Source of the DNA: Ketogulonicigenium robustum
Lineage (GTDB): Bacteria > Pseudomonadota > Alphaproteobacteria > Rhodobacterales > Rhodobacteraceae
Length of the DNA stretch: 64,000 nt
Direction: 5' to 3'
Assembly (NCBI RefSeq): GCF_002117445.1
Contig: NZ_CP019937.1
Coordinates: 497,501-561,500 of the forward strand
Shown here: piece after piece, positions 32,363 to 42,081 of the stretch
Position numbering within the stretch: the first letter of the stretch is position 1
Layout: each line of letters begins with the position of its first letter
The notes under the pieces: generated by a model
The model's input: the letters and a program-made list of their open reading frames with translations, nothing else
Told to the model about the DNA's origin: nothing
Database searches by the model: none
Program-made: the position numbers and the translations under genes

Positions 32363-33526
32363 TCAGGTCCAATTCCCCTCGAAATCCTTGGGCACCAGCA
32401 GAACATCGCGGTTCAGGTCGCGCACATCGCGTTTGCCGACCAGCGCCATGGTGGTATCCAGTTCCTTGCGGATGATATCCAGCGCCATCGTCACGCCGTC
32501 TTGGCCGTACGCGCCCAAGCCGTAAATGTACGACCGGCCGATCATCGTCGCTTTGGCCCCCAGCGCCAGCGCCTTCAGCACGTCTTGCCCCGAACGGATG
32601 CCGGAATCCAGCCAGACCTCGGTCCGGTCACCAACGGCCCGCACGATCGAGGGAAGCATGCGAACCGACGAAAGCGCGCCATCCAGCTGCCGCCCGCCGT
32701 GGTTCGACACGACGATGGCGTCGGCCCCCGCATCGGCCGCCATGACAGCGTCTTCGGGGTCGAGGATACCTTTCAGAATCAGCTTCCCGCCCCATTTTTC
32801 GCGGATGCGGGCGATCTTGGCCCAATCCAACTGCGGGTCGAATTGCTCGGCCGTCCACGATGACAGCGACGACAGGTTGCCGACGCTGGGGGCGTGCCCG
32901 ACGATGTTACGGAACGTGCGGCGGGGGGTACGGGCCATTTCGCTGCACCAGCGCCAGCGCAGGGCCAGGTCGGCCAGCGTTTTCAAGGTGGGCTTTGGCG
33001 GGGTGGACAGCCCGTTCTTCAGGTCTTTGTGGCGCTGGCCCAGCACCTGCAGATCCAGCGTCAGCACCAGCGCCGAAACGCCTGCATTCTTGGCGCGTTG
33101 AATGATATTGTCGACGAATTCATTGTCGCGCATCACGTAGAGCTGGAACCAGAACGGGTCCTTAGTGTGTTCACGCACATCCTCGATCGAGCAGATCGAC
33201 ATCGTCGACAGCGTGAAGGGAACGCCGAATTTCGCGGCGGCGCGGGCGGCCTTGATCTCGCCATCGGGCGATTGCATGCCGGTCGACCCGACGGGCGAAA
33301 GGCCCACGGGCATGGCTACCTCTTGCCCCAGCATGGTCGATTTCACGCTGCGGTTTGACATATCGACGGCCACGCGCTGGCGCAGGCGGATCTCGGCGAA
33401 ATCGGTGGTATTGTCGCGGAAGGTCTGTTCCGTCCAGCTGCCTGACTGGCAATAGTCATAGAACATCTTGGGGGTGCGCCGTTTATAGACGCGCCGCAGA
33501 TCCTCGATTGTCGTCATCACAGCCAT
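32363..33526 (-). CDS. lldD: FMN-dependent L-lactate dehydrogenase
   Basis: A 387-residue alpha-hydroxy-acid oxidase-family enzyme that oxidises L-lactate to pyruvate at the membrane quinone pool. Family landmarks are YDYCQSGSWTEQTFRDN, PVGLSPVGSTGM for FMN, the QLYV strand, and VVSNHGGRQLDG with the catalytic His and substrate Arg. DSGIRSGQDVLKALALGA binds the FMN phosphate. I chose ATG 33526 because GGGGGGAG ends five bases upstream; a GTG at 33532 overlaps that site. Other alpha-hydroxy acids such as glycolate or mandelate remain possible. Confidence 0.9.
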   Translation of the reverse strand: MAVMTTIEDLRRVYKRRTPKMFYDYCQSGSWTEQTFRDNTTDFAEIRLRQRVAVDMSNRSVKSTMLGQEVAMPVGLSPVGSTGMQSPDGEIKAARAAAKFGVPFTLSTMSICSIEDVREHTKDPFWFQLYVMRDNEFVDNIIQRAKNAGVSALVLTLDLQVLGQRHKDLKNGLSTPPKPTLKTLADLALRWRWCSEMARTPRRTFRNIVGHAPSVGNLSSLSSWTAEQFDPQLDWAKIARIREKWGGKLILKGILDPEDAVMAADAGADAIVVSNHGGRQLDGALSSVRMLPSIVRAVGDRTEVWLDSGIRSGQDVLKALALGAKATMIGRSYIYGLGAYGQDGVTMALDIIRKELDTTMALVGKRDVRDLNRDVLLVPKDFEGNWT

Positions 33527-33553
33527 AGTCACTCCCCCCTCCCAAGGGTTGCC

Positions 33554-34345
33554 TTAGGCGCTGTGTGCGCCCGCGGCCAAGGTTGAAACAAAGTCCAAAA
33601 CCTGCGGCACGCTGTCGCCCGCGCCAATCCGCGATACGATGGCCGACCCGATTACGCAGCCATCGGCGATGCCCGCAATATCGCGCGCCGCCTCGGGCGA
33701 GCGGATGCCGAAGCCGACGATCACCGGCAGATCGGTGGCGGCTTTGATCCGTGCAACCTCGGGGCCGACGGTGCCAGCGTTTGCGGCCGCCGATCCGGTG
33801 ATGCCGTTGACCGAGACATAGTAGACGAAGCCCGAGGTGTTTTGCAGCACGGTAGGCAGGCGCGCGTCATCGGTCGTCGGCGTAGCGAGGCGGATGAAGT
33901 TGATGCCGTAGTCCTTCGCGGGAATGCACAGCTCGCTGTCTTCCTCGGGCGGCAGGTCGACGACGATCAGCCCGTCGATGCCCGCATCCTGCGCGTCTTG
34001 CAGAAACTTATGCACGCCGCGCGAATAGATCGGGTTGTAATAGCCCATCATCACCACGGGGGTGGTGTTGTCGGTCTTGCGCAGCTCGCGCACGATCTGC
34101 AGCGTCTTTTCCAGCGTCTGGCCGCCGTCCAACGCGCGTTGGCCCGCATGTTGAATCGTCGGGCCGTCGGCCATCGGGTCGGTAAAGGGCATGCCCAGTT
34201 CGATAATGTCGACACCTGCCGCCGGCAGGCCCTTCACAATCGCGACCGAGGTTTCATAGTCGGGGTCACCCGCCATCACATAAGAGACAAAGGCCTTGCG
34301 CCCTTCGGCGCGAAGTTGGGCGAATTTGGCATCGATGCGCGACAT
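33554..34345 (-). CDS. trpA: Tryptophan synthase alpha chain
   Basis: Cleaves indole-3-glycerol phosphate to indole for TrpB. The 263-residue TIM barrel has the catalytic Glu in [16 protein letters not shown], the catalytic Asp in [10 protein letters not shown], and the phosphate loops GFGIRSPE and GSAIV. The start at 34345 ([22 protein letters not shown]) fits the family; the frame open upstream is ignored. It is separated from trpB by lldD, rplY and pth. Confidence 0.96.
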   Translation of the reverse strand: MSRIDAKFAQLRAEGRKAFVSYVMAGDPDYETSVAIVKGLPAAGVDIIELGMPFTDPMADGPTIQHAGQRALDGGQTLEKTLQIVRELRKTDNTTPVVMMGYYNPIYSRGVHKFLQDAQDAGIDGLIVVDLPPEEDSELCIPAKDYGINFIRLATPTTDDARLPTVLQNTSGFVYYVSVNGITGSAAANAGTVGPEVARIKAATDLPVIVGFGIRSPEAARDIAGIADGCVIGSAIVSRIGAGDSVPQVLDFVSTLAAGAHSA

Positions 34346-34415
34346 GAGGATCCCCGTTTCAACTGGGTCAGGTTTGTGCGAAGCAAACCGGAATTGCAAT
34401 GGGGAGTTGCCCGAA

Positions 34416-34835
34416 ATGGACCTGACGCTGACCCTGACCGAGACGCCTGATGCCGGGCTGCGCGCGGCGCTGGGGGAAAAACTGGCCGCCTTCAACACCG
34501 CGGATGTCGGCCCCACCGACCGGCGCGAATTGGTGATCTTCGCCCAAGATGCAGACGGCGCGCTGCGCGCGGGCCTGTCGGGTTATACCGCGTGGGGGTG
34601 GCTATATACCCAGTGGCTGTGGATGGATGAAACCCAGCGCGGGCAAGGTTTGGCGGGCCGCCTGTTGGCCATGGCCGAGGCCGAGGCGCGCAGCCGTGGC
34701 TGCCATGGCGCCTATATCGACACCTTCAGCCCGCACGGGCTGAAGGCTTATCTGCGCGCGGGCTATACCGTGTTCGGGGAACTGCCCGATTTCCCGGTGG
34801 GCCGCACGCGCAGCTTTTTACGCAAGGCGCTTTAG
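34416..34835 (+). CDS. GNAT-family N-acetyltransferase
   Basis: A 139-residue acetyltransferase. The acetyl-CoA loop is [22 protein letters not shown] (residues about 71-92), preceded by the [11 protein letters not shown] strand and followed by the [22 protein letters not shown] motif. Substrate unknown. The start at 34416 follows a GGGGAG site. It ends by overlapping the stop of convergent anmK. Confidence 0.85.
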   Translation: MDLTLTLTETPDAGLRAALGEKLAAFNTADVGPTDRRELVIFAQDADGALRAGLSGYTAWGWLYTQWLWMDETQRGQGLAGRLLAMAEAEARSRGCHGAYIDTFSPHGLKAYLRAGYTVFGELPDFPVGRTRSFLRKAL

Positions 34836-35950
34836 CCTGCCAGCTTGCCGCCGGTCAGCGGTTCCGGCGCGCCTGTCGTGGTCGGGAAGCTGATCGGCAG
34901 GCCGCGCAAGACGCGGACGGCCAAAAAGGCAAAGCATTCGGCCTCGACCGCGTCGCCGCGCCAGCCCAGATCCTCGGCCGGGCGGGCGGTGACGCCTGCG
35001 CGATCCGCGATCATCCGCATAAGCGTCGGGTTATGACGCCCCCCGCCCGAGACGAACAGCGTGTTCGGGCGGTGTGGCAGCAGATCCAGCGCCTTGCCCA
35101 CCGCGCCTGCGGTAAAGGCGGTCAGAGTCGCGGCTCCGTCCTCTAGCGACAGACCCGTGGCCATATCGGCGGTAAAGTCGAACCGGTCGAGCGATTTGGG
35201 GTAGGCTTTGGTCAGGTAGGGGTGTTGCAGCAAAGTGGCCAAGCGATCTTCGTCGACCGTACCTGCCGCGCCAAGTGCACCGCCCAAATCCATGTCGCCC
35301 GCGCCGTGCAGCTTTACCCAATCGTTCAGCGGGGCGTTCGCGGGGCCGGTATCAAAGCCGATGACCTGATCTTGGCCGTCGGTCCAGGTGACGTTCGCAA
35401 CGCCGCCAAGGTTCAGGATCGCGGCGGCGTCCTGCGTGCCTGCGCCGCGCAGCAGGGCCGCGTGGTAAGAACAGGCCAGCGGCGCGCCTTGGCCGCCAAA
35501 TTCCATGTCGCGGCTGCGGAAATCATAGGCGACGCGGGTGCCGGTAATCTGCGCCATCAGTGCGCCGTTGCCCAGCTGGCGGGTTTGGCCGTGGCGGTCA
35601 GGGGTCGGTGCGCGATGCAGCACCGACTGGCCGTGAAAGCCGATGATGCCGATCTGATCCATGCCAAGGCCAGCCTCGGCCACCAGATCCATCACCGCCT
35701 GCGACTGGGCACGGGTCAGGACGTCCTCAGCCTCGGCAAAAATCGCAGGCTCGGGGCCGTCAAAGTTCCACACGCGGGCCTGCGCCAGCGTTTCTTCCAG
35801 CAGGTCGCGCGTCGCGCGCGGGTAGGGCGCGAGCGTGTAAGCGCCGAATTCGCTGATCGTCTCGCCATCGGTGCGCAGCAACGCGACGTCGATGTTGCCG
35901 TCCAGCACGGTGCCGGTCATCAGCCCAACGGCCCAGATTGGTTCAGCCAT
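34832..35950 (-). CDS. anmK: Anhydro-N-acetylmuramic acid kinase
   Basis: Phosphorylates and opens 1,6-anhydro-MurNAc to MurNAc-6-phosphate during cell-wall recycling. The 372-residue ASKHA-fold kinase has the ATP loop [17 protein letters not shown] at the start, [12 protein letters not shown] and [12 protein letters not shown] in the middle, the [13 protein letters not shown] phosphate segment and the [14 protein letters not shown] adenosine region. The ATG at 35950 overlaps the end of the serine-hydrolase gene by eight bases. It is the last gene of a run with a peptide-type ABC importer, which suggests the anhydro-muropeptides come from outside or from the periplasm. Confidence 0.95.
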   Translation of the reverse strand: MAEPIWAVGLMTGTVLDGNIDVALLRTDGETISEFGAYTLAPYPRATRDLLEETLAQARVWNFDGPEPAIFAEAEDVLTRAQSQAVMDLVAEAGLGMDQIGIIGFHGQSVLHRAPTPDRHGQTRQLGNGALMAQITGTRVAYDFRSRDMEFGGQGAPLACSYHAALLRGAGTQDAAAILNLGGVANVTWTDGQDQVIGFDTGPANAPLNDWVKLHGAGDMDLGGALGAAGTVDEDRLATLLQHPYLTKAYPKSLDRFDFTADMATGLSLEDGAATLTAFTAGAVGKALDLLPHRPNTLFVSGGGRHNPTLMRMIADRAGVTARPAEDLGWRGDAVEAECFAFLAVRVLRGLPISFPTTTGAPEPLTGGKLAG

Positions 35951-36929
35951 TGATAATATCCCCAACTTGTTGACGCAGCGTGAAAATGCCGCTGTCGAAA
36001 TGGCGCGTCGGATGGACGCGATTGGTCAGCAGCGTCCACGCATGGCCGCGTTCGAAATCGACCCACAGGCCGGTGCCCGTAAACCCGGTGTGCCCGATAG
36101 TATCGGCGCTGCATTTGCTGCCGCCCGACCACCCATCATAGGGGTTTTCCCAGCCGTGGGTGCGGTGGCCAGCCACGACGGTGCGCATCAGGCGAACGTC
36201 GGCATCATCTTGGCGGGCCAGCAGGTCGGCGGCAAAGCCCAGCACGGATTCAACCGTGCCGAACAGCCCCGCGTGGCCCGACCCCTCGAGCGCCCAGCAA
36301 TTTTCATCGTGCACTTCGCCCACCAGAACGCGCTGGCGCAGCGAGCAGTATTCGGTCGCAGCGGCATGGGCGGGGTCTGCAAAGAAGGCGAAACCCGCCC
36401 CCGCATCCATCGCGCGGATGGGTTTGCGCGCGATGCGTTCCAGCGCGATGCCCAGCAGGATGTAGTTGATGTCGGAATAGACCGGCGTGTCCAGCTTGCG
36501 CCATTCGCGCTGCAGCACAAAGGCGCGCAGGCGCTCGGGCTCGTTACCATAGGTATAGATCGGCTCGACCGCGGGAAAGGCGGTGGCGTGGCCAAGGCAC
36601 TGGCGGAAGGTCACCTGCCGTTCCCAGCAGTTCGGGTCGTACTGGCGAAAATCGGGGATGATGCTGGTGATGGGCGCATCCAGATCGATCATCCCCTCGA
36701 CCGCCAGCTGCAAAATGCGCGACGTTGTGAAGATCACCTTGCTGACCGAGGCCAGATCGAACCACGTGCCCGTCGTCATCGGTCGCACGTCTGGCACGGT
36801 CTGGGCGTTGCCGATCGCGCGGAACTCGCGGGTGCCGTCACGCGTGACCAACCCCAGCACGGCGCCCGGTATGCGCCCGGTGCCGATATGGGCGCTGACC
36901 GCCGCGAATGCTTCATCGAAATGCGACAT
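35943..36929 (-). CDS. Beta-lactamase-family serine hydrolase
   Basis: A 328-residue penicillin-binding/class C beta-lactamase-fold enzyme. The nucleophile motif is SVSK at 61-64, the second motif YSD at 151-153 and the third HTG in [13 protein letters not shown] near 292. No signal peptide is seen, so it is probably cytoplasmic, unlike true beta-lactamases. It starts three bases after the ATPase stop and overlaps anmK. In this context it could cut a peptide or amide bond in imported muropeptides or release an acyl group, but the family also includes esterases and D-amino peptidases, so the substrate is open. Confidence 0.85.
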   Translation of the reverse strand: MSHFDEAFAAVSAHIGTGRIPGAVLGLVTRDGTREFRAIGNAQTVPDVRPMTTGTWFDLASVSKVIFTTSRILQLAVEGMIDLDAPITSIIPDFRQYDPNCWERQVTFRQCLGHATAFPAVEPIYTYGNEPERLRAFVLQREWRKLDTPVYSDINYILLGIALERIARKPIRAMDAGAGFAFFADPAHAAATEYCSLRQRVLVGEVHDENCWALEGSGHAGLFGTVESVLGFAADLLARQDDADVRLMRTVVAGHRTHGWENPYDGWSGGSKCSADTIGHTGFTGTGLWVDFERGHAWTLLTNRVHPTRHFDSGIFTLRQQVGDIING

Positions 36930-36931
36930 GG

Positions 36932-38638
36932 CTATTCTTTCCGTGCCTTGTGATCTGGGCCGTGGCTGACCCATTCAGCCGCAGCAGGTTCAAACCCCTT
37001 GGGCTTGACCAGCGAGGGGATCTCGGTCGTGTTCAGCGCAAAGTCTTGGTGGCGACGGTGGGTCGAGGGGACGGCGGCGATCAGGCGCTGCGTATAGCTG
37101 TGCTGCGGGTGCGACAGCACGGCGGCGGCATCACCAAATTCCACCATCTGGCCCGCGAACATCACAGCGACACGGTGCGCGATGCGCTCGATCACGGCCA
37201 TATCGTGCGACACGAACAGGTAGGCGAGGCCGAATTCCTGTTGCAGGTCGATCAGCAGCTCCAGCACCTTCGCCTGCACCGAGACGTCCAGCGCGGACAC
37301 GGCCTCGTCCAGCACCAGCACCTTGGGGTTCAGCATCAGCGCGCGGGCAATACAGATGCGCTGGCGCTGCCCGCCCGAAAACTGGTGCGGGTAGCGGGTC
37401 AGGCTGTCCTCGGGCAGGCCGACGCGGGCGATCAGCATTGTCATGCGGGCATTATCGTCCGCCGTCAGGCGCTTGTTTTTGGCGATGACAGGCTCGGCCA
37501 GAATCTCGGCAATCGTCAGGCGTGGGTTGAGCGAGGCGTTGGGGTTCTGAAACACCATCTGCACCGCGCCATCGGCATTGCCCTGCACATCCCCGCGCAC
37601 GGGGGTGACAAGGTTCAAAATCGCGCGGGCAGTGGTGGATTTGCCCGAGCCGCTTTCGCCGACGATCCCCAGCGTTTCGCCGCGTCGCAGTGTGAAAGCC
37701 ACGCTTTCCACCGCATGCACCGCGCCGGGGCTTGGCCGCAAAAAACCGCCCGCCACCGGAAAGCGCACGGTCAGATCCGTCACATCCAGCAGCACGGGCG
37801 CAGTCGCATCCAGATCGCGGCGCACCGCATCACCGTTTTCGAAATGCGGCACGGCGCGCAGCAGGTGCTGGGTGTAAGGGTGCTGCGGCGCATCCAGAAT
37901 TAGGTCGAGCGGGCCGAATTCAACCGCTTGCCCGTTCTGCATCACCATCACCTTGTCGGCGATGGCAGCCACAAGACCGATGTCATGGGTGATGAAAATC
38001 ATCCCCATGCCGCTTTCACGGCCCAGTTCTGCCAGCAGCGCCATGACTTGGGCCTGCGTGGTCACGTCCAGCGCGGTGGTGGGTTCATCGGCAATCAGCA
38101 GGCGCGGGTTGCAGGCCAGCGTCATGGCAATCATCACGCGCTGCAGCATGCCACCCGACAGTTGGTGCGGGAAGTTCTTTAGCCGGCGGGCGGCATCGGG
38201 AATGCGGACACGCTCTAACGCTTGCTGCGCGGCCTGCATGGCGGCGGCGCCGCTTAGCCCGTGGTGCAGGCGGAAGGCCTCGGCGACTTGCTCGCCGATG
38301 GTCAGCACGGGGTTCAGCGAAGTCATCGGCTCTTGAAAAATCACGCCGATTTCTGCGCCGCGGATGGTTTCCATCGTGTCTTCGGTGGCGGCGGCAATGT
38401 CCAACCGGCTGCCATCGCGGCGCTGGAAGTCGATCTTGCCCGACAGGATATGCCCGCCCGCAAAGTCGATCAGCCGGTTCACCGCACTGCAGGTCACCGA
38501 TTTACCCGAGCCGGATTCGCCGACGATGGCCAGAACCTCGCCCGCGGCCAGATCAAAGCTGACGCCTTTGACGACCTCGGTGATGGTTTTCTTGCCAAAG
38601 CCGATGCGCAGGTCTTGAACGGAAAGAAGGGTCGTCAT
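36932..38638 (-). CDS. Fused two-domain oligopeptide ABC transporter ATPase
   Basis: A 568-residue protein joining two Opp/Dpp-type ATPases head to tail, as in GsiA and YejF. Domain 1 has Walker A GESGSGKSV (40-48), signature LSGGMLQRV and Walker B LLIADEPTTALD. Domain 2 begins near 275 with GESGSGKSTT, FSGGQRQRI and LVLDEAVSALD; the latter has Ala in place of Pro. Each domain ends in the HPYTQ or HSYTQ helix of oligopeptide ATPases. It drives the two permeases and binding protein encoded upstream. Confidence 0.93.
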   Translation of the reverse strand: MTTLLSVQDLRIGFGKKTITEVVKGVSFDLAAGEVLAIVGESGSGKSVTCSAVNRLIDFAGGHILSGKIDFQRRDGSRLDIAAATEDTMETIRGAEIGVIFQEPMTSLNPVLTIGEQVAEAFRLHHGLSGAAAMQAAQQALERVRIPDAARRLKNFPHQLSGGMLQRVMIAMTLACNPRLLIADEPTTALDVTTQAQVMALLAELGRESGMGMIFITHDIGLVAAIADKVMVMQNGQAVEFGPLDLILDAPQHPYTQHLLRAVPHFENGDAVRRDLDATAPVLLDVTDLTVRFPVAGGFLRPSPGAVHAVESVAFTLRRGETLGIVGESGSGKSTTARAILNLVTPVRGDVQGNADGAVQMVFQNPNASLNPRLTIAEILAEPVIAKNKRLTADDNARMTMLIARVGLPEDSLTRYPHQFSGGQRQRICIARALMLNPKVLVLDEAVSALDVSVQAKVLELLIDLQQEFGLAYLFVSHDMAVIERIAHRVAVMFAGQMVEFGDAAAVLSHPQHSYTQRLIAAVPSTHRRHQDFALNTTEIPSLVKPKGFEPAAAEWVSHGPDHKARKE

Positions 38639-39468
38639 GCCGAACGCTCCTGACTGCGGGGGTCAAGGATGTCGCGCAGCGCATCGCCCAGCAGGTTGAA
38701 GCCCAGAATGATCAGCATAATCGTCAGGGCAGGGAAAATCATAATCCACGGGGCCATTTCCATCATGTTCCGGCTGTCGGATAGCATCAGGCCCAAGCTG
38801 GGGGCCGGGGGCTGCACGCCAAGGCCAAGGAACGACAGGCCAGCCTCGGTCAGGAACGACCATGCCAGTGCCAGCGTGACCTGCACCGTCAGGGGCGCGA
38901 CAAGATTCAGCATCAGGTGGCGCGTCAGGATGTATCGGCGCGATGATCCAAAGGTGCGCGCCGCATCGACGAAATCGCGCGATTTGATTGACAGGGCGGG
39001 ACCGCGCACGACGCGGGTGAAAATGGGGGTGTAAACCAGCGCGATGGCTAGAATGGATGTCCACATGCCCGCGCCCAGCACGGTGATGATCAGCATCGCC
39101 AGCAGGATCGAGGGGAACGCCAGCAGCACATCCATGCCGCGCATGATGCTGCCATCAGACCAGCCGCCGAACCACGCCGCCAGCAAACCCAGCAGCGTGC
39201 CAATGGTGGCGGCAATCGCGACCGAGAGGAACGCCACGATAAAGCTTTGCCCCACCGCCAGCATCAACCGGCTGAGGACGTCGCGCCCGAACAGGTCGGT
39301 ACCCATCCAGTAGGTGCCGTTGGGGGCTTTCATCCGGTCGATGCGGAATTGCTGCAGCGGGTCGTGCGGGGTCAGCCCGAACAGGCCCAACAGCGCGACA
39401 ATCAGGAAAAACAGCACGATCAGCCCGCCAATGCGGCCGCTGGGGTGCGCCAAAAGACGTTTGAACAT
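38635..39468 (-). CDS. Peptide-type ABC transporter permease (DppC/YejE class)
   Basis: A 277-residue permease with an N-terminal helix and a BPD_transp_1 domain of five helices. It carries GTDLFGRDVLSRLMLA, typical of DppC-type subunits, and the EAA loop DAARTFGSSRRYILTRHLMLN. Its start shares one base with the stop of the partner permease, and its end overlaps the ATPase start by four bases. Confidence 0.92.
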   Translation of the reverse strand: MFKRLLAHPSGRIGGLIVLFFLIVALLGLFGLTPHDPLQQFRIDRMKAPNGTYWMGTDLFGRDVLSRLMLAVGQSFIVAFLSVAIAATIGTLLGLLAAWFGGWSDGSIMRGMDVLLAFPSILLAMLIITVLGAGMWTSILAIALVYTPIFTRVVRGPALSIKSRDFVDAARTFGSSRRYILTRHLMLNLVAPLTVQVTLALAWSFLTEAGLSFLGLGVQPPAPSLGLMLSDSRNMMEMAPWIMIFPALTIMLIILGFNLLGDALRDILDPRSQERSA

Positions 39469-40427
39469 TAGCGCGTCTCCAACCGGATGCGGGGATCAAG
39501 CGCGACGTAAAGCAGGTCGACCAGCAAGTTTACCACCAAGAAATTCAGTGCGATGAACAAGATAGACCCTTGCACCATCGCATAGTCACGTTGGCCAATG
39601 GCCTCCAGCACCACGCGGCCAAGGCCGGGCAGGGCGAAGATCTGCTCGACAATCACAGCGCCGCCCAGCAGGTAGCCAAATTCCACCCCGCTGAGGGTGA
39701 CGACAGGGATCAGCGCGTTGCGCAGCGCGTGCTTCCAAATCACGCTGCCCCGCTTGACGCCCTTGGCGCGGGCGGTGCGGACATAATCCTCGTTCAGCAC
39801 ATCCAGCATGGATGAGCGCGAGATCCGCGCGACCGACGCCGCGAACGAGAACCCGAGGATCAGCGCGGGCAGGCCCAGCTGTGTCAGGTTGCCGATCGGA
39901 TCCTCCCGGAGGCCGATGTAGCGGCCCATCGTGGGGGAAATGCCGAACAGGGCCGACAGAATGTAAAGGACAACCAAGCCGATCACGAAGTTCGGGGTCG
40001 ATTGGCCGATCATGGCGACCATGCGCACGATCAGATCGGACAGTTTGTCTTGGCGCGTGGCGGCATAGATGCCCGCTGGCATGCCGATGATCAGCGCGAT
40101 GGCCAGCGACAGCACCGCCAGTTCCAGCGTAAGCGGAAATCGCTGGGCGATCACCTCTAGCACAGGTTTGCCATAGGTGATGGACAGGCCGAAATCGCCC
40201 TGTAGCACCCCCCAGATCCAGCGTCCGTATTGCACCAACCAGTTCTGGTCGATGCCGAAATATTGCGCCAAAGCGGCGCGTTGGTCGGGTGTCAGAAGCC
40301 CCGATTCAGTCCCCAGCATGGCCGTGATCGAATCGCCCGGGATCAGGCGGATTGCGACAAAGACCAAGATTGAGACCCCCAGCATGATCAGGGGAAAGGT
40401 GATCAGCCGGCGCAGAAAATACGTCAT
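39468..40427 (-). CDS. Peptide-type ABC transporter permease (DppB/YejB class)
   Basis: A 319-residue permease with the DppB-type N-terminus (RLITFPLIMLGVSILVFVAIRLIPGD), a short periplasmic region and five helices of the BPD_transp_1 domain. The EAA loop reads EDYVRTARAKGVKRGSVIWKHALRNALIPVVT. It lies 18 bases after the binding-protein gene and is co-translated with the next permease. Confidence 0.92.
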   Translation of the reverse strand: MTYFLRRLITFPLIMLGVSILVFVAIRLIPGDSITAMLGTESGLLTPDQRAALAQYFGIDQNWLVQYGRWIWGVLQGDFGLSITYGKPVLEVIAQRFPLTLELAVLSLAIALIIGMPAGIYAATRQDKLSDLIVRMVAMIGQSTPNFVIGLVVLYILSALFGISPTMGRYIGLREDPIGNLTQLGLPALILGFSFAASVARISRSSMLDVLNEDYVRTARAKGVKRGSVIWKHALRNALIPVVTLSGVEFGYLLGGAVIVEQIFALPGLGRVVLEAIGQRDYAMVQGSILFIALNFLVVNLLVDLLYVALDPRIRLETR

Positions 40428-40445
40428 CGGGGCTTCCGTTAGTCG

Positions 40446-41954
40446 TTAGTTGATCGTTACGTTGGCCAACGAGAACAACGAGCCTTGCGGCGTGGGCACA
40501 AAGCCCGTCACGTTGTCACGCAGCGCTGAATAGGCATAGGCGGTGTAGAGCCAGACCCAAGGCGAGGTTTCGGCCAGATGGGCTTCGAACGCTGCGAAAA
40601 TCTCGCGGCGCTTGGCCAGATCGGATTCGGCGCGGCCTTCCAGCATCAGCTCGTCCAGCGTGTCGTCGATGTAACCGGCGACGTGCTGCAGGTTGCCTGC
40701 CTTGGTCCAATAGCGGTTGTACATGGTGAACGGGTCGGGTTGGCCGCCGTTCAGCGCAACAGCCATATCGAAGTCACCCTTCAGCCACGTGTCGACATAG
40801 ACGCTCAGTTCCATCATCTTGATGTCCAGCTTGATGCCGATTTCGGCCAGCTGGGCTTGGATGACTTGGGCCTCGGATGCGGCGGTAGGCGGCTCGCCGG
40901 TGGCGACGACGACGGTGGCCTCGAAACCGTTCTGGAAGCCGGCCTCGGCCATCAGCTCGCGCGCTTTGTCCAGATCTTGCTGGTAGCAGAACAGGTTCGC
41001 CGGATCGGTCGCGTAGGCGGGCATGGTCAGCGGGCCAGTCACGGTGCCTTCGCCGATCATGGCGGTGTCCAGCACGTCTTGGCGGTCGATGGCGCAGGAA
41101 ATGGCCTGACGCACCGCCAGATTGTCGAACGGCGCGTGCGAGGCGTTCAGCTGCAGCACGTGGTAGGCCAGCTGCGGCGTGCGGTTCAGCGTGACGCCCG
41201 ACACCGAGGGAACCAGCGTTGCGATCAGCGGGTCGTTCAGCAGCGCGAAATCGGTCTGGCCCGAACGCAGCGAGGCGAGGATCGCCGATTCATCGGGCAG
41301 AACCGAAATCTCGATCCCGTCATAGGCGACATCGCCGCCCGCCCAGAATTCGTTCACGCCCAAGCTGGCGCGGCTGTTCGGTTCCCAGCTGGTCAGGGTG
41401 AAGGGGCCCGAGCCGACAACGGTGGTGCCAAGGCTGCCGTCAGCAATCGCCGCTGCCGGCACGATCGAGGCGTTGGCCGAGCTAAGGGCCGTCAGCAGCG
41501 GCACATCGGCTAGCGATAGGTTGAAGACGACCGTGGTGTCATCGGGGGTGTCGATCGTTTCGATCGAGGCGAAGTTTGCGCGCGCGGCGGCACCAGTGGC
41601 CTCGTCCAGAATACGCTCGAACGTGGCTTTCACGTCGGCGGAGGTCACGCTGGTGCCATCCGAGAATTTGGCATTCGGGTTCAGCTTGAACGTCAGCGTT
41701 TTGGAATCATCGCTGAATTCCCAGCTTTCGGCCACGGCCCCGACAATGTTCAGGTCTGCGTCAAGGCGCACCAGCGGCTCGTACACCAGTTCCATCAAAC
41801 GTAGCGACGGGAAGGCGGTTTGCTTGTGCGGGTCGATGCCGGTGGCATCTTGGGCCCAAGCAAAACGCAGTGTTTCGGCGCTGACGGGCGCTGCGATGGC
41901 GCCAAAGGCTGCTAGCGCAAGGCCAGAAATCCAGCTTGCTTTTTTGAATGTCAT
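40446..41954 (-). CDS. Peptide-type ABC transporter substrate-binding protein
   Basis: A 502-residue SBP_bac_5 protein. The start at 41954 has GGAGGGG nine bases upstream and gives a signal peptide (MTFKKASWISGLALAAFGAI, cut after PVSA). The mature start ETLRFAWAQDATGIDPH and the family segment LVYEPLVRLDADLNIVGAVAESWE are clear. Members bind peptides, glutathione, nickel or muropeptides. The anmK linkage favours a cell-wall fragment, but this is inference. Confidence 0.9.
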   Translation of the reverse strand: MTFKKASWISGLALAAFGAIAAPVSAETLRFAWAQDATGIDPHKQTAFPSLRLMELVYEPLVRLDADLNIVGAVAESWEFSDDSKTLTFKLNPNAKFSDGTSVTSADVKATFERILDEATGAAARANFASIETIDTPDDTTVVFNLSLADVPLLTALSSANASIVPAAAIADGSLGTTVVGSGPFTLTSWEPNSRASLGVNEFWAGGDVAYDGIEISVLPDESAILASLRSGQTDFALLNDPLIATLVPSVSGVTLNRTPQLAYHVLQLNASHAPFDNLAVRQAISCAIDRQDVLDTAMIGEGTVTGPLTMPAYATDPANLFCYQQDLDKARELMAEAGFQNGFEATVVVATGEPPTAASEAQVIQAQLAEIGIKLDIKMMELSVYVDTWLKGDFDMAVALNGGQPDPFTMYNRYWTKAGNLQHVAGYIDDTLDELMLEGRAESDLAKRREIFAAFEAHLAETSPWVWLYTAYAYSALRDNVTGFVPTPQGSLFSLANVTIN

Positions 41955-42081
41955 TTTCGGGGTCCCCTCCACAGGACTGAATGGTTCGGCTTGGGCCCAT
42001 TAAATAGATTCGGCATGGGAATCGGGGCCCGTTTGCGTGCCGAACGCCACAATGACACAGCCAAAAGGCGCCGTCACGCGG

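Noticed and set aside
42009-42044. TTCGGCA/TGCCGAA stem between dld and the binding-protein gene
   Set aside because: The loop is 22 bases and the T-content after it is low; it could be chance or a weak terminator, with no means to decide.
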